Shown piece by piece: positions 25,502 to 33,866 of a stretch of 64,000 bases of DNA. Where the stretch lies: positions 1 to 64,000 of the forward strand of contig DASYDR010000095.1 in assembly GCA_036499545.1 (NCBI GenBank). The letters are read 5' to 3'. The position numbers were made by a program, and so were the translations under genes. The notes beneath the pieces were generated by a model. The model ran no database searches. It was not told where the DNA came from and saw only the letters and a program-made list of their open reading frames with translations. This DNA is from Plastoroseomonas sp036499545 (GTDB taxonomy: Bacteria; Pseudomonadota; Alphaproteobacteria; Acetobacterales; Acetobacteraceae). The stretch's first letter is position 1, and each line of letters starts with the position of its first letter.

Positions 25502-26503
25502 ATGGATACGGAACGGTTCGGCATCGGTCGGCGCGCCGCCCTGGGGTTCGGCGCCGCCGCGCTCGGCCTGGCGCGGGGCGCCTCGGCGCAGCAGCCCTGG
25601 TCGCCGCCGCGGACGGTGCGCATGATCGTCGCCTATCCGCCGGGCGGCGGCGCGGATACCACGGCGCGGCTGCTGGCCGTGCCGCTCAGCAGCTTCCTCG
25701 GGCAGTCGATCGTGGTGGAGAACCGGCCGGGGGCCGGCAGCACCATCGGCGCCGGCGAAGTGGCGCGCGCGGCGCCCGATGGCTGCACCCTGTTCCTGGA
25801 TTCCGCCGGCCACACCATGGCGCCGGCCCTGATCCGCAACCTGCCCTTCGACTACGCCACGGCCTTCACCCCGATCAGCAAGGTCATCCTGCTGCCGCAG
25901 GTGGTCGTGGTGCCGGCGGCATCGCCCGATACCGGCCTGGCGGCGCTGGTGGCCCGGGCGAAAGCCAATCCCGGCCGGCTGACCATCGCCTCCTCCGGCA
26001 ATGGCGGGGAGCAGCACATCACCGGCGTGCTGCTGATGCGCGGCGCCGGCATCGACATGACGCATGTGCCCTATCGCGGGGGCGCGCCGGCGATGCAGTC
26101 GCTGCTGTCCGGCGATGTCGACTGCGCCGTCGCCACCATCACCTCCGCCCTCGCGCTGGTGCGGGACGGCAAGCTGCGGGCGCTGGCCGCGACCGGTGCC
26201 GACCGGATCAGCAGCCTGCCCGACGTGCCGACCGTCGCCGAGCTGAACCTGCCCGGCCTCATCGGTTTCGACCGCAGCGAATGGAACGGCGTGCTGGCCC
26301 CGGCCGGGCTGCCGCCGGCGGCGGTGGAGCGCATCCATGCGGGCCTCCTGCAGGGCCTGGCCGCGCCCAATGTGAAGCAGCGGCTGGAGGCGATCGGCGC
26401 CGTGGTGCTGGGCACCTCGGCCGCCGACTTCGCCGCATTCCTGGCCCGCGAGCGCACGGCCATGGCAACCCTGGTGCGGGAAGCCAATATCGTCGCGGAT
26501 TGA
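25502..26503 (+). CDS. Tripartite tricarboxylate (Bug/TctC) family binding protein, orphan
   Basis: A 333-residue Bug protein with a twin-arginine signal (GIGRRAALGFGAAALGLARG) and family motifs MIVAYPPGGGADTTARL, ENRPGAGSTIGAGEV, SSGNGGEQH and THVPYRGGAPAMQSLL. It should bind a small carboxylate or related anion in the periplasm. ATG 25502 was chosen for the signal peptide. The 222 bp before it, shared with the divergent LuxR gene, show no clear operator. It precedes a flavin oxidoreductase gene by 52 bp, which may be in the same transcript. Confidence 0.93.
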   Translation: MDTERFGIGRRAALGFGAAALGLARGASAQQPWSPPRTVRMIVAYPPGGGADTTARLLAVPLSSFLGQSIVVENRPGAGSTIGAGEVARAAPDGCTLFLDSAGHTMAPALIRNLPFDYATAFTPISKVILLPQVVVVPAASPDTGLAALVARAKANPGRLTIASSGNGGEQHITGVLLMRGAGIDMTHVPYRGGAPAMQSLLSGDVDCAVATITSALALVRDGKLRALAATGADRISSLPDVPTVAELNLPGLIGFDRSEWNGVLAPAGLPPAAVERIHAGLLQGLAAPNVKQRLEAIGAVVLGTSAADFAAFLARERTAMATLVREANIVAD

Positions 26504-26555
26504 GCCGGCCGGCGGGACCCCGTGCGGCCGGACGCAGGACCGGACGGGGAACCGC

Positions 26556-27584
26556 ATGGCACAGTTGGAATTCGGGCTGGACACCTTCGGCGACGTCACC
26601 GCGGGCACCGATGGCGCCCTGCTGCCGCAGGCCCAGGTCATCCGCGACGTGATCGAGGAAGCGGTGCTTGCCGATGCGCTCGGCATCGACGCCTTCGGCG
26701 TCGGCGAGCATCACCGCGCCGATTTCGCGGTCTCCGCGCCGGAGGTGGTGCTGGCCGCGATCGCCGGGCGCACCAGCCGGATCCGCCTCGGCTCCGCGGT
26801 GACGGTGCTCAGCTCGGACGACCCGATCCGCGTCTACCAGCGCTTCGCGACGCTGGACGCGGCGTCGCAGGGCCGGGCGGAGGCCGTCCTCGGCCGGGGC
26901 TCCTTCACCGAATCCTTCCCGCTCTTCGGCCATGAGCTCAGCCAGTACGAAACGCTGTTCGAGGAGAAGCTCGACCTCTTCGTGGCTCTGCTGCGTCAGG
27001 AAGCAGTCACCTGGCAGGGCACCATCCGCCCGCCGCTGACCGGCCAGCGCGTCTTTCCGACGGTCGAGAATGGTCCGCTCCACACCTGGGTCGGCGTCGG
27101 CGGCAGCCCGGGATCGGTGGTGCGCGCGGCGCGGCATGGCCTGCCGCTGATGCTGGCGATCATCGGCGGCGATCCCCGCCGCTTCGAGCCGTTCGTGGCG
27201 CTCTACCGCCGCGCCTTGGCGCAGCTGGAGCGCCCGACGCTGCCGATCGGCGTCCATTCGCCAGGCTATGTGGCGGAGACGGATGAACACGCGCGGGAGG
27301 AACTCTGGCCCGACTACAAGCAGATGCGGGACCGGATCGGCGCGGAGCGCGGCTGGCCGCCGATGACCCGGGCGGAATTCGACCAGGAGGCCGATCGTGG
27401 CTCGCTTTATGTCGGATCGCCGGAGACGGTGGCGCGCAAGATCGCGGCGACCGTGAAGGCGCTCGGCATCGCGCGCTTCACGCTGAAGTACAGCACCGGC
27501 ACCTTGCCGCATGGCAAGCTGATGCGCGGCATCGCGCTCTATGGCGGCAAGGTGATGCCGCTGGTGCGCGACATGCTGGCCTGA
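26556..27584 (+). CDS. LLM-class (luciferase-like) flavin-dependent oxidoreductase
   Basis: A 342-residue bacterial-luciferase-fold protein. Seen are the N-terminal strand LEFGLDTFGDV, the family core AFGVGEHHRADFAVSAPEVVL, IRLGSAVTVLSSDDPIRVYQ and GRAEAVLGRGSFTESFPLFG, and the C-terminal VGSPETVARKIA. These enzymes use reduced FMN or F420; this branch (EHHR motif) is usually FMN-linked. The oxidised substrate is unknown. It follows the Bug gene in the same direction, so it may process what the binding protein captures, though this is only positional. Confidence 0.9.
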   Translation: MAQLEFGLDTFGDVTAGTDGALLPQAQVIRDVIEEAVLADALGIDAFGVGEHHRADFAVSAPEVVLAAIAGRTSRIRLGSAVTVLSSDDPIRVYQRFATLDAASQGRAEAVLGRGSFTESFPLFGHELSQYETLFEEKLDLFVALLRQEAVTWQGTIRPPLTGQRVFPTVENGPLHTWVGVGGSPGSVVRAARHGLPLMLAIIGGDPRRFEPFVALYRRALAQLERPTLPIGVHSPGYVAETDEHAREELWPDYKQMRDRIGAERGWPPMTRAEFDQEADRGSLYVGSPETVARKIAATVKALGIARFTLKYSTGTLPHGKLMRGIALYGGKVMPLVRDMLA

Positions 27585-27681
27585 CAACGCCCGGGACCAG
27601 GGCCGAAGAAAAAAGCGAAGCCTCTGTCGGATGGCATGCCGCCCGATCGTCCTGGGTTCAGTCACACCAGAGGAGGCTGCC

Positions 27682-28035
27682 ATGTCCTATGTCGACGGCT
27701 TTGTCGTAGCCGTGCCGAAGCAGAAGCTCGAAGCCTACAAGGCGATGGCTCGCACCGCGGGTGCGGTCTGGAAGGAACACGGGGCGCTCGCCTATGTGGA
27801 ATGCCTCGCCGATGATGTGCCCTATGGCGAGCGCACCTCCTTTCCGCGCGCGGTGCAGGCGACGGAGGATGAGGTCGTCGTCTTCTCCTGGGTCGTCTAC
27901 CCGTCCCGCGCGGCGCGCGACGCGACCATGGCCAAGGTGATGGCGGATCCCCGCCTGGACCATGATCCCGCGACCATGCCGTTCGATGGCAAGCGCCTGA
28001 TCCATGGCGGCTTCGAGGCCTTCCTCGAGCTGTAA
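27682..28035 (+). CDS. DUF1428 family protein
   Basis: A 117-residue soluble protein beginning SYVDGFVVAVPKQKLEAYK, with VWKEHGALAYVECLADDV and a final DGKRLIHGGFEAFLEL. This matches the widespread DUF1428 (YbaA-like) family, which has a ferredoxin-like dimeric alpha/beta-barrel fold and no agreed function. A strong RBS (AGAGGAGG, 27669-27676) sets the ATG at 27682. The next gene is another small stress-type protein (VOC family) in the same direction 102 bp on. Confidence 0.93.
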   Translation: MSYVDGFVVAVPKQKLEAYKAMARTAGAVWKEHGALAYVECLADDVPYGERTSFPRAVQATEDEVVVFSWVVYPSRAARDATMAKVMADPRLDHDPATMPFDGKRLIHGGFEAFLEL

Positions 28036-28137
28036 CGCGGTGCGGGGCGCGAGAGTGCCCTCGCTGTTGCTTTACTAGCGCTGCCCGCTTGTCTTCCATC
28101 TGCCCGTTCGCGGGCCAGTCCATATGGGAAAACCACC

Positions 28138-28560
28138 ATGGCCAAGCTGATCTTCGTCAACCTGCCCGTCAGCGACCTGCCGCGCGCGACCGCCTTCTAT
28201 GAAGCAGTGGGTGCCGTGAAGAACCCGCAGTTCAGCGACGATACGGCATCCTGCATGGTCTTTTCCGAGACCATCCACGCGATGCTGCTGACCCATGAGA
28301 AGTTCCGCCAGTTCACGCCGAAGCCCATCGCCGACGCCAGGACAACCAGCGAGGTGCTGATCTGCCTTTCCGCCGAGAGCCGGGCCGAGGTGGATTCGGT
28401 GGTGGACAGGGCCGTGGCTGCCGGCGGCCGCGCCGAGCCCGGCCCGACGCAGGATTTCGGCTTCATGTATGGCCGCAGCTTCGAGGATCCGGACGGCCAT
28501 ATCTGGGAGCTGATGTGGATGGACGTCGCCGCGGCGCAGGCCGCGATGGCGCAGTCCTGA
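28138..28560 (+). CDS. VOC-family (glyoxalase-like) protein
   Basis: A 140-residue protein of the vicinal-oxygen-chelate fold: paired beta-alpha-beta modules with FVNLPVSDLPRATAFYEAVGA at the start and RSFEDPDGHIWELMWMD at the end. The final Glu in HIWELMWMD is a usual metal ligand position. It is close to the YaeR/lactoylglutathione-lyase-like proteins often annotated only as VOC. No catalytic role can be assigned. RBS is weak; the ATG at 28138 gives the standard N-terminus. It ends before a strong bidirectional hairpin. Confidence 0.92.
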   Translation: MAKLIFVNLPVSDLPRATAFYEAVGAVKNPQFSDDTASCMVFSETIHAMLLTHEKFRQFTPKPIADARTTSEVLICLSAESRAEVDSVVDRAVAAGGRAEPGPTQDFGFMYGRSFEDPDGHIWELMWMDVAAAQAAMAQS

Positions 28561-28570
28561 CCTGATGCCG

Positions 28571-28600
28571 GCATCGGCGGAAAGGCTCTTCCGCCGATGC
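28571..28600. terminator. Bidirectional hairpin between VOC and binding-protein genes
   Basis: A perfect 12-bp stem with a six-base loop: GCATCGGCGGAA (28571-28582), AGGCTC, TTCCGCCGATGC (28589-28600). It lies 10 bp after the VOC stop and 40 bp from the convergent binding-protein stop. No long T-run follows. Confidence 0.75.
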
Positions 28601-28640
28601 TGCCGCGGCGCACGAAACCCTGCCGCCGCGATAGCGCGGA

Positions 28641-30233
28641 TCAGCCCTTGCGCAGGTTGGTGAAGACCGGCACGCCGTCCAGCATGCCGGTCAGGGTCTT
28701 GCGATAGGCGACCGGCTGCGCGTATTGCCCGAGTGCCATGAAGGGCACCTCCTGCCGGTAGGTCAGCTGGATCTCGCGGCTGATCGCCTGCTGTGCTTCG
28801 CGCGTTTCCGCGTCCAGCCAGCGCCCGCGCAGCGCGTCGAGGGCGGGGATATTGGCCCAGCCGACGGAGAAGGCGGTGCCGTTCACGCGCAGGCCGGTAT
28901 GGGTGGCCGGAATCGCGACGTCGCAGCCGGCGGCGTAGGTGCAATGGCAGCTCCAGCCGCCTTCATCGATCGGGCGGCGATTGGTGATGCGCTGGTTGAG
29001 CGTGCCCCAATCCGTGGAGACGAAATCGACGTTCATGCCGAGCTGGCGCATCACCTGCGCCGTCACCTCGCAGACCGCGCTGACCCGCGGCACATCCGCG
29101 CCGGACAGCAGCACCACCCGTTCCCCGCCATAGCCGGCGGCATCCAGCGCCCGCCGCAGCGCGGCGATATCGGGACGTGTGCCGGGTGGCGGCAGGCCGG
29201 CGTCATTCGCCATCGGCGTGCCCGGCGCGAAGACCCCGACCCGGTCCTGCCACAGGCTGCGGTCATTGCCGGCGACCGCGGTCATGCAATCGGCCTGGTC
29301 GATCGCCTGCATGACGACCCGCCGCACCGCCGGATTGTCGAAGGGCGGATAGAGGTGGTTCACCCGCAGATGGCCGATCATGCCGGTGTGGTCCTTCACC
29401 TCCACCGCGATATCGCGGGAACGGCGGAGCACCGGCAGCAGATCGATCAGCGGCTGTTCGATCCAGTCGACCGCGCCCGATTGCAGCGCCGCCGCGGCGG
29501 TCGCCGGATCCGAGATGACATTGAACTCGATGCGGTCGAAATGCGCGACGCGCGGGCCGGCGGTCTGGCTGGCGATGCCGTCGGATCGCGGCACGTAGCC
29601 TTCGTGCCGGGCATAGACCACGCGGGCGCCGGCGACCCGTTCTTCCGTCACGAAGCGATAGGGGCCGCTGCCGATCACCTCGGTCACCTGGGTGAAGGGA
29701 TCGGTCAGCGCCAGGCGCTCCGGCATGATCACCGGCACCTGGGTGCTGAAGCGGCCGAGCGCGGTCGGCAGCAGCGGGAACGGGCGCTTGAGGCGAAAGA
29801 CGATGGTGCGGTCATCGGCGGCGGACAGCTCGTCGATGGCGGCGGCGAGCAACTGGCCGAAGACATCGCGCTTGCCCCAGCGGGCGACGGAGGCGGCACA
29901 GTCGCGGGCGAGCACCGGCGTGCCGTCGTGGAAGCGCAGCCCGTCCCGCAGCGTCAGCCGCCAGAGCCTGCCGTCATTCTCGACGACATGGCCCGCGACC
30001 ATCTGCGGCTGCACCGAGAAGTCCGCGGCGGTGCCGTAGAGCGTGTCGAAGGCGGCCAGGGCATGGGTCCGGGTCGCGAGGGTGCTGGACCAGACCGGGT
30101 CGACGACCGCGACATCCGCATAGGGGACGAAGCGGAGGATGCGCTGATCCTGGGCGCGCGCGACCCGCGGCGCGGCGAAGGGCACGGCGGCGAGGGCGGC
30201 CGTGGCGGCCCGGAGAACTTGGCGACGCTGCAT
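28641..30233 (-). CDS. Peptide-type ABC substrate-binding protein (SBP_bac_5), no permease nearby
   Basis: A 530-residue DppA-like binding protein with a twin-arginine-like signal (MQRRQVLRAATAALAAVPFA). It has LWRLTLRDGLRFHDGTPVLA, TIVFRLKRPFPLLPTALGR, EVIGSGPYRFV and HLRVNHLYPPFDNPAVRRV, and is clearly a paralogue of the protein encoded at 9524-11098. No permease or ATPase gene accompanies it, and its upstream region lacks the GATATATC site. ATG 30233 is preferred over the upstream ATG 30305 because of the signal peptide. It converges on the VOC gene. Confidence 0.92.
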   Translation of the reverse strand: MQRRQVLRAATAALAAVPFAAPRVARAQDQRILRFVPYADVAVVDPVWSSTLATRTHALAAFDTLYGTAADFSVQPQMVAGHVVENDGRLWRLTLRDGLRFHDGTPVLARDCAASVARWGKRDVFGQLLAAAIDELSAADDRTIVFRLKRPFPLLPTALGRFSTQVPVIMPERLALTDPFTQVTEVIGSGPYRFVTEERVAGARVVYARHEGYVPRSDGIASQTAGPRVAHFDRIEFNVISDPATAAAALQSGAVDWIEQPLIDLLPVLRRSRDIAVEVKDHTGMIGHLRVNHLYPPFDNPAVRRVVMQAIDQADCMTAVAGNDRSLWQDRVGVFAPGTPMANDAGLPPPGTRPDIAALRRALDAAGYGGERVVLLSGADVPRVSAVCEVTAQVMRQLGMNVDFVSTDWGTLNQRITNRRPIDEGGWSCHCTYAAGCDVAIPATHTGLRVNGTAFSVGWANIPALDALRGRWLDAETREAQQAISREIQLTYRQEVPFMALGQYAQPVAYRKTLTGMLDGVPVFTNLRKG

Positions 30234-30361
30234 TGACCCTGCTTCCCGATCCCGAAGGCGCCTGACAGCAGGTTCCCCCGCCGCGACCGGATAAGCAAGG
30301 TTCATGCCTGGGGCGCGCCGGGGCCGCCCGAATCAGCGGCCGGCAACAACCTTTCCGCCCC

Positions 30362-30393
30362 GGAGACGTTGTCTCCCTGTCGATCAAGGAGAC
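30362..30393 (+). promoter_or_regulatory. Possible alternative hairpin covering a ribosome-binding site
   Basis: GTCTCC at 30371-30376 can pair perfectly either with GGAGAC at 30362-30367 (3-base loop) or with GGAGAC at 30388-30393, which contains the Shine-Dalgarno of the glycine-zipper lipoprotein gene at 30401. The two pairings exclude one another, so the leader could switch translation on or off. Purely a sequence-based suggestion. Confidence 0.35.
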
Positions 30394-30400
30394 AGCGGTC

Positions 30401-30694
30401 ATGCGGAGGAAGCTGTTTGGAATTGCGGGCCTGGCGCTGCTGGCGCTGACGGCCTGCGGCACGAATGAGCGCGATCGGGTGCAGGGTGGCGCCGTCACCG
30501 GCGCCGCGACCGGTGCCGGCATCGGCGCCTTCGGCGGGCCGGTTGGCGCGGTCGTGGGCGGTGTGGTCGGTGGCGGCGCCGGCGCCGTGACGGCGGCGAC
30601 GACCTCCCCCCAGGACGTGAACCTGGGCCGCCCGGTATGGCGGAACCCTGAGGTGCGCACGCCGCTGGACCAGAGCCGCACCACGTCGCGGTAG
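30401..30694 (+). CDS. Small glycine-zipper lipoprotein
   Basis: A 97-residue protein with a lipoprotein signal peptide: hydrophobic GIAGLALLALTACG with the lipobox LTAC, lipidated Cys about residue 19. The mature part is a glycine zipper (GGAVTGAATGAGIGAFGGPVG, then VGGVVGGGAGAV), a helix-packing pattern found in small outer-membrane or periplasmic stress proteins (YMGG/OmpA-like Gly-zipper). The tail is polar. RBS AAGGAGA lies 8 bp before the ATG. The RBS may be covered by a hairpin. Function unknown. Confidence 0.88.
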   Translation: MRRKLFGIAGLALLALTACGTNERDRVQGGAVTGAATGAGIGAFGGPVGAVVGGVVGGGAGAVTAATTSPQDVNLGRPVWRNPEVRTPLDQSRTTSR

Positions 30695-30708
30695 GCCTGG
30701 CCAGCGAA

Positions 30709-30735
30709 GGCCGCCGGGCGGAAGGCCCGGCGGCC
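30709..30735. terminator. Bidirectional hairpin between lipoprotein and bdhA genes
   Basis: A perfect 11-bp stem with a five-base loop: GGCCGCCGGGC (30709-30719), GGAAG, GCCCGGCGGCC (30725-30735), followed by GGTTATGG. It stands between the convergent stops at 30694 and 30749. Confidence 0.75.
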
Positions 30736-30748
30736 GGTTATGGCTGGC

Positions 30749-31534
30749 TCAGCGCGCGACCCAGCCGCCATCGACCGAGATATGCGTCCCGGTCACGGTC
30801 GCGGCGCCATCCGAGCACAGATAGAGCACGGCGGCGGCGATGTGCCCCGGCGTCGAGAAGCGCAGCATCGGCTGCTTCTCGGCCAGCAGCGCATGCTCTT
30901 CCTGCTGGATGGAGGTGCCGTTGGCCGCCGCGCGATCGGCGATCTGCTTCTCGACCAGTGGCGTCAGCACCCAGCCCGGGCAAACCGCGTTCACGGTGAC
31001 GCCGGCATTGGCATTCTCGAGCCCGGCCACCTTGGTGAGGCCGAGGATGCCGTGCTTCGCCGCGACATAGGCGGATTTCTGCGGCGAGCCGACCAGCCCG
31101 TGCGCGGACGCGATGTTGACGACGCGGCCCCAGCCCTTGGCCTTCATCGCCGGCAGCGCCGCATGCATGCCGTAGAAGACGCCGGACAGGTTGATCGAGA
31201 GGATCTGGTTCCACTTCGCGATCGGGAACTCCTCGATATCGGCCGTGAACTGGATGCCGGCATTGTTCACCAGGATATCGAGGCCGCCGAGTTCCGCCTG
31301 CGCGCGCGCGACCATCGCCGCGACCTCGTCCGCATTGCTGACATCGGCCGGGACGGTGATGGCGCGGATCCCGAAGCGGGCTTCCGTATCGGCGCGCAGC
31401 GCCTCGATCTCGGCCGGATCACCGAAGCCGTTGAAGACGATGTCGGCGCCGGCCTCAGCCAGCGCATGCGCGACGCCGAGGCCGATCCCGGAAGTGGATC
31501 CGGTGACCAGCGCGACCTTGCCCTTGAGGCTCAT
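30749..31534 (-). CDS. bdhA: D-3-hydroxybutyrate dehydrogenase
   Basis: A 261-residue short-chain dehydrogenase. The cofactor motif is VTGSTSGIGLGVAHAL, the structural NNAG is present, the catalytic set is Ser in NIASAHGLVGS with YVAAKHG (Tyr-x-x-x-Lys). The C-terminal ends SVDGGWVAR. The N-terminus MSLKGKVALVTGSTSGIG and the stretch PVCPGWVLTPLVEKQI-like NAVCPGWVLTPLVEKQI are diagnostic of D-beta-hydroxybutyrate dehydrogenases, which oxidise 3-hydroxybutyrate to acetoacetate with NAD. It is divergent from the patatin gene, with acetoacetate decarboxylase next along; the trio fits ketone-body or PHB degradation. Confidence 0.95.
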   Translation of the reverse strand: MSLKGKVALVTGSTSGIGLGVAHALAEAGADIVFNGFGDPAEIEALRADTEARFGIRAITVPADVSNADEVAAMVARAQAELGGLDILVNNAGIQFTADIEEFPIAKWNQILSINLSGVFYGMHAALPAMKAKGWGRVVNIASAHGLVGSPQKSAYVAAKHGILGLTKVAGLENANAGVTVNAVCPGWVLTPLVEKQIADRAAANGTSIQQEEHALLAEKQPMLRFSTPGHIAAAVLYLCSDGAATVTGTHISVDGGWVAR

Positions 31535-31745
31535 GCGGGAATTCTCCTGTGCCCGGCGGTCATGGTGACGCCGCGACACCGGCGGTGATGCCAATGCCGC
31601 GGATGGTGCGCAATCGCGGGCGCCCCCCGGGTGCATGGCAAGTTGATGAATTTGCGCATGCTTCCATCCGACGGCGGTGTGCGGCAGTGGCGCCTTGTAG
31701 GATGTGGCACTGCCGGGCGCTTGGACTGCAAGGAGCATGAGACGG

Positions 31746-32900
31746 ATGGACGCTGTGACCAATGAAGGGATTCCGAGCCAGACAGGCTGGCGCCCCGAAG
31801 GCTGCAATCGCATCGCGCTGATGCTGCAGGGTGGTGGTGCGCTCGGTGCCTATCAGGCCGGTGTCTACCAGGCGCTGGACGAAGCGGACGTGCGGCCTGA
31901 CTGGGTGTCGGGCGTGTCGATCGGCGCCATCAACGCCGCGCTGATCGCCGGCAATCGGCCCGAGGATCGGCTGGATCGCCTGCATGCCTTCTGGAACCGC
32001 ATCACTGATCGCCGCATCTGGCTCTACACGCCGGAAGGTGACGAGTTCCGCCGCATGCGCAACGCGCAGAGCGCGCAGGCCACGATGTCACTGGGGCAGC
32101 CGGGCTTCTTCAAGCCGAACCGCCCGAGCCCCTGGGCGTCGCAGCGCGGCGCCAGCACCGCGACCGCGATCTACGACACCTCCCCGCTGCGGCAGACGCT
32201 GCTGGAGCTGGTGGACTGGGATTACCTGAACCAAGGCCGCATGCGTTTCGCGGTCGGCGCGGTCAACGTGCTGACCGGCAATTTCGCCTATTTCGACAAT
32301 ACCCTGGGCGAGATCGGGCCGGAGCATGTGATGGCCTCCGGCGCGCTGCCGCCGGCGCTGCCGATGGTCCGTGTCGGCACGGATTATTTCTGGGATGGCG
32401 GCCTCGTCTCCAACACGCCGCTGCAGCACCTGCTCGACGCGCCGGACCAGCGCAGCACGCTGGTGTTCCAGGTCGATCTCTTCTCCGCCCGCGGTCCGCT
32501 GCCGCGGGACATGGAGGATGTGCTCGGGCGCCACAAGGACATCCAGTACTCCTCCCGCACGCGGGCCATCACCGACTACCAGCGCCGGCTGCATGGATTG
32601 CGCCTGAAGCTGAAGCAGGCCTATGCGCGGCTGCCGGACGACCAGCTGAGCGATGCGGAGCGGGCGCTGAAGGCTGAGCTGGAGCACCTGCCCTCGGTCA
32701 ACATCCTGCAGATGATCTATCAGCAGAAGGCCTATGAGGGGCACGCGAAGGATTACGAGTTCAGCCGCACCAGCATGCGCGAGCATTGGGAGAGCGGCTA
32801 TGAGGACACGCGCCGCGCCATGAAGCGCCGGGACTGGATGGCGATGCCGGACGATGGCGCCATCGTCACGCATGACGTGCATCGGATGACCGGCGGCTGA
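31746..32900 (+). CDS. Patatin-like phospholipase/lipase with DUF3734-type C-terminus
   Basis: A protein of about 384 residues. The patatin domain (about 25-245) has the oxyanion loop LQGGGALGAYQAGVYQ, the nucleophile motif GVSIGAIN (GxSxG) and the Asp of the dyad in WDGGLVSNTPL. The remaining 130 residues (RALKAELEHLPSVNILQMIYQ, YEFSRTSMREHWESGY) form the extra domain common in proteobacterial patatins. RBS AAGGAG at 31730-31735 is 10 bp before ATG 31746 but only one base before ATG 31737, so 31746 is preferred. It is divergent from bdhA; a role in releasing hydroxyalkanoates or lipids is inference. Confidence 0.93.
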   Translation: MDAVTNEGIPSQTGWRPEGCNRIALMLQGGGALGAYQAGVYQALDEADVRPDWVSGVSIGAINAALIAGNRPEDRLDRLHAFWNRITDRRIWLYTPEGDEFRRMRNAQSAQATMSLGQPGFFKPNRPSPWASQRGASTATAIYDTSPLRQTLLELVDWDYLNQGRMRFAVGAVNVLTGNFAYFDNTLGEIGPEHVMASGALPPALPMVRVGTDYFWDGGLVSNTPLQHLLDAPDQRSTLVFQVDLFSARGPLPRDMEDVLGRHKDIQYSSRTRAITDYQRRLHGLRLKLKQAYARLPDDQLSDAERALKAELEHLPSVNILQMIYQQKAYEGHAKDYEFSRTSMREHWESGYEDTRRAMKRRDWMAMPDDGAIVTHDVHRMTGG

Positions 32901-32920
32901 TTGCCGGGGCCGGAAAGAAG

Positions 32921-32945
32921 CCCGCCCCGCGACGCGCGGGGCGGG
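32921..32945. terminator. Bidirectional hairpin between patatin and adc genes
   Basis: An 11-bp perfect stem: CCCGCCCCGCG (32921-32931), ACG, CGCGGGGCGGG (32935-32945), followed by TTGG. It lies 20 bp from each of the convergent stops at 32900 and 32965. Confidence 0.8.
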
Positions 32946-32964
32946 TTGGCGGCTCGGGGCTGAT

Positions 32965-33705
32965 TCAGCCCAGATAGTCGTGCAGCACGCGGCCGAAAGG
33001 CAGCGTCAGGTCGGCGATGTAGTGGGTGCCGCCGATCACTTCACGCACCGGCAGGTCGGCGACCGGCGCATTGGCATGCGGCACCAGGTGCAGCCGCGCC
33101 GGGCTGGTCCAGGCGCCCTTCAGCGTGATCTCGGTTAGCTCGTAGCCGACCAGCTGGCAGATCGCCGGATTGCCGTCGACATGCGGGATCAGCTTCAGGT
33201 TGATCTGGGTCTTGGTCATCGCGGCCATCATCGCGGCCGTGTCGGTGACCTGGTTGTGCTTGTACGCCATGGTGCCGGTGGCGACGCGTTCGCCCGCATA
33301 GTCCAGCGTGCCGACCACGGTGTCGGTCTTCAGGTGGAACTTCGGGTGCGCGTACTTCTTCGGGAAGCCCCAGATCTCGCGGCCGGCGGCGATCGGCGCT
33401 TCATCGTCGAGATACATCTGGGCGGTGAAATTGCAGTTCTTGCCCTGGAAGCGGCAGGGGATCACCACGCCGGTCTCGGTGTAGTTGCCGAAGCCGGAGC
33501 TGTCCGGCATGCGGATCCACTCGTAATGCACGACCGCATCCGCGAGCGGCTCCAGCGGCTCGGGCAGGGCGGCGCGGATCGCGGCCGCATCGGTCAGATA
33601 GGAGATGATGAAGTACTCGCGGTCCACGAAGCGGTAGGGGCCGCGCGGGAAACTCGGGCTCGCGAGCGGCATGGAAGGCGCGCGCAGGATCTCGTCGGGC
33701 GTCAT
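32965..33705 (-). CDS. adc: Acetoacetate decarboxylase
   Basis: A 246-residue protein of the ADC family. The catalytic Schiff-base lysine is in EIWGFPKKYAHP, preceded by VIPCRFQGKNCNFTAQMYLDDEAPIAAGR; the conserved acids and the C-terminal GGTHYIADLTLPFG are present. It converts acetoacetate to acetone and CO2 in the cytoplasm. It sits next to bdhA (3-hydroxybutyrate to acetoacetate) and a patatin, so the three could turn 3-hydroxybutyrate into acetone. ATG 33705 gives the normal length. Confidence 0.95.
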   Translation of the reverse strand: MTPDEILRAPSMPLASPSFPRGPYRFVDREYFIISYLTDAAAIRAALPEPLEPLADAVVHYEWIRMPDSSGFGNYTETGVVIPCRFQGKNCNFTAQMYLDDEAPIAAGREIWGFPKKYAHPKFHLKTDTVVGTLDYAGERVATGTMAYKHNQVTDTAAMMAAMTKTQINLKLIPHVDGNPAICQLVGYELTEITLKGAWTSPARLHLVPHANAPVADLPVREVIGGTHYIADLTLPFGRVLHDYLG

Positions 33706-33743
33706 CGTCCGGTTTTCCGTTCGTTCGGGGGAGGGAGAAAAGG

Positions 33744-33771
33744 CAAAGGCGCCGAGGGTGCCCGGCGCCTT
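33744..33771 (-). terminator. Rho-independent terminator-like hairpin after pit
   Basis: A perfect 10-bp stem: AAAGGCGCCG (33744-33753), loop AGGGTGCC, CGGCGCCTTT (33762-33771). Read on the minus strand, in the direction of pit transcription, the stem ends in TTT and continues GCCTTTTCTCCC, so it has the T-rich tail of an intrinsic terminator. It separates pit from adc. Confidence 0.8.
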
Positions 33772-33786
33772 TGTTTGGAGCAGACC

Positions 33787-33812
33787 CCGTCCGCGCGATC
33801 CCGCGCGGACGG
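33787..33812 (-). terminator. Second GC hairpin after pit
   Basis: CCGTCCGCGCG (33787-33797), loop ATCC, CGCGCGGACGG (33802-33812): an 11-bp perfect stem between the pit stop (33867) and the T-tailed hairpin at 33744. The two together look like a tandem terminator. Confidence 0.7.
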
Positions 33813-33866
33813 ATGAACATGGCCGTGGAGGAGAGGCGGGCGACCGGCCCGCTTCTCCCCGCGCCG

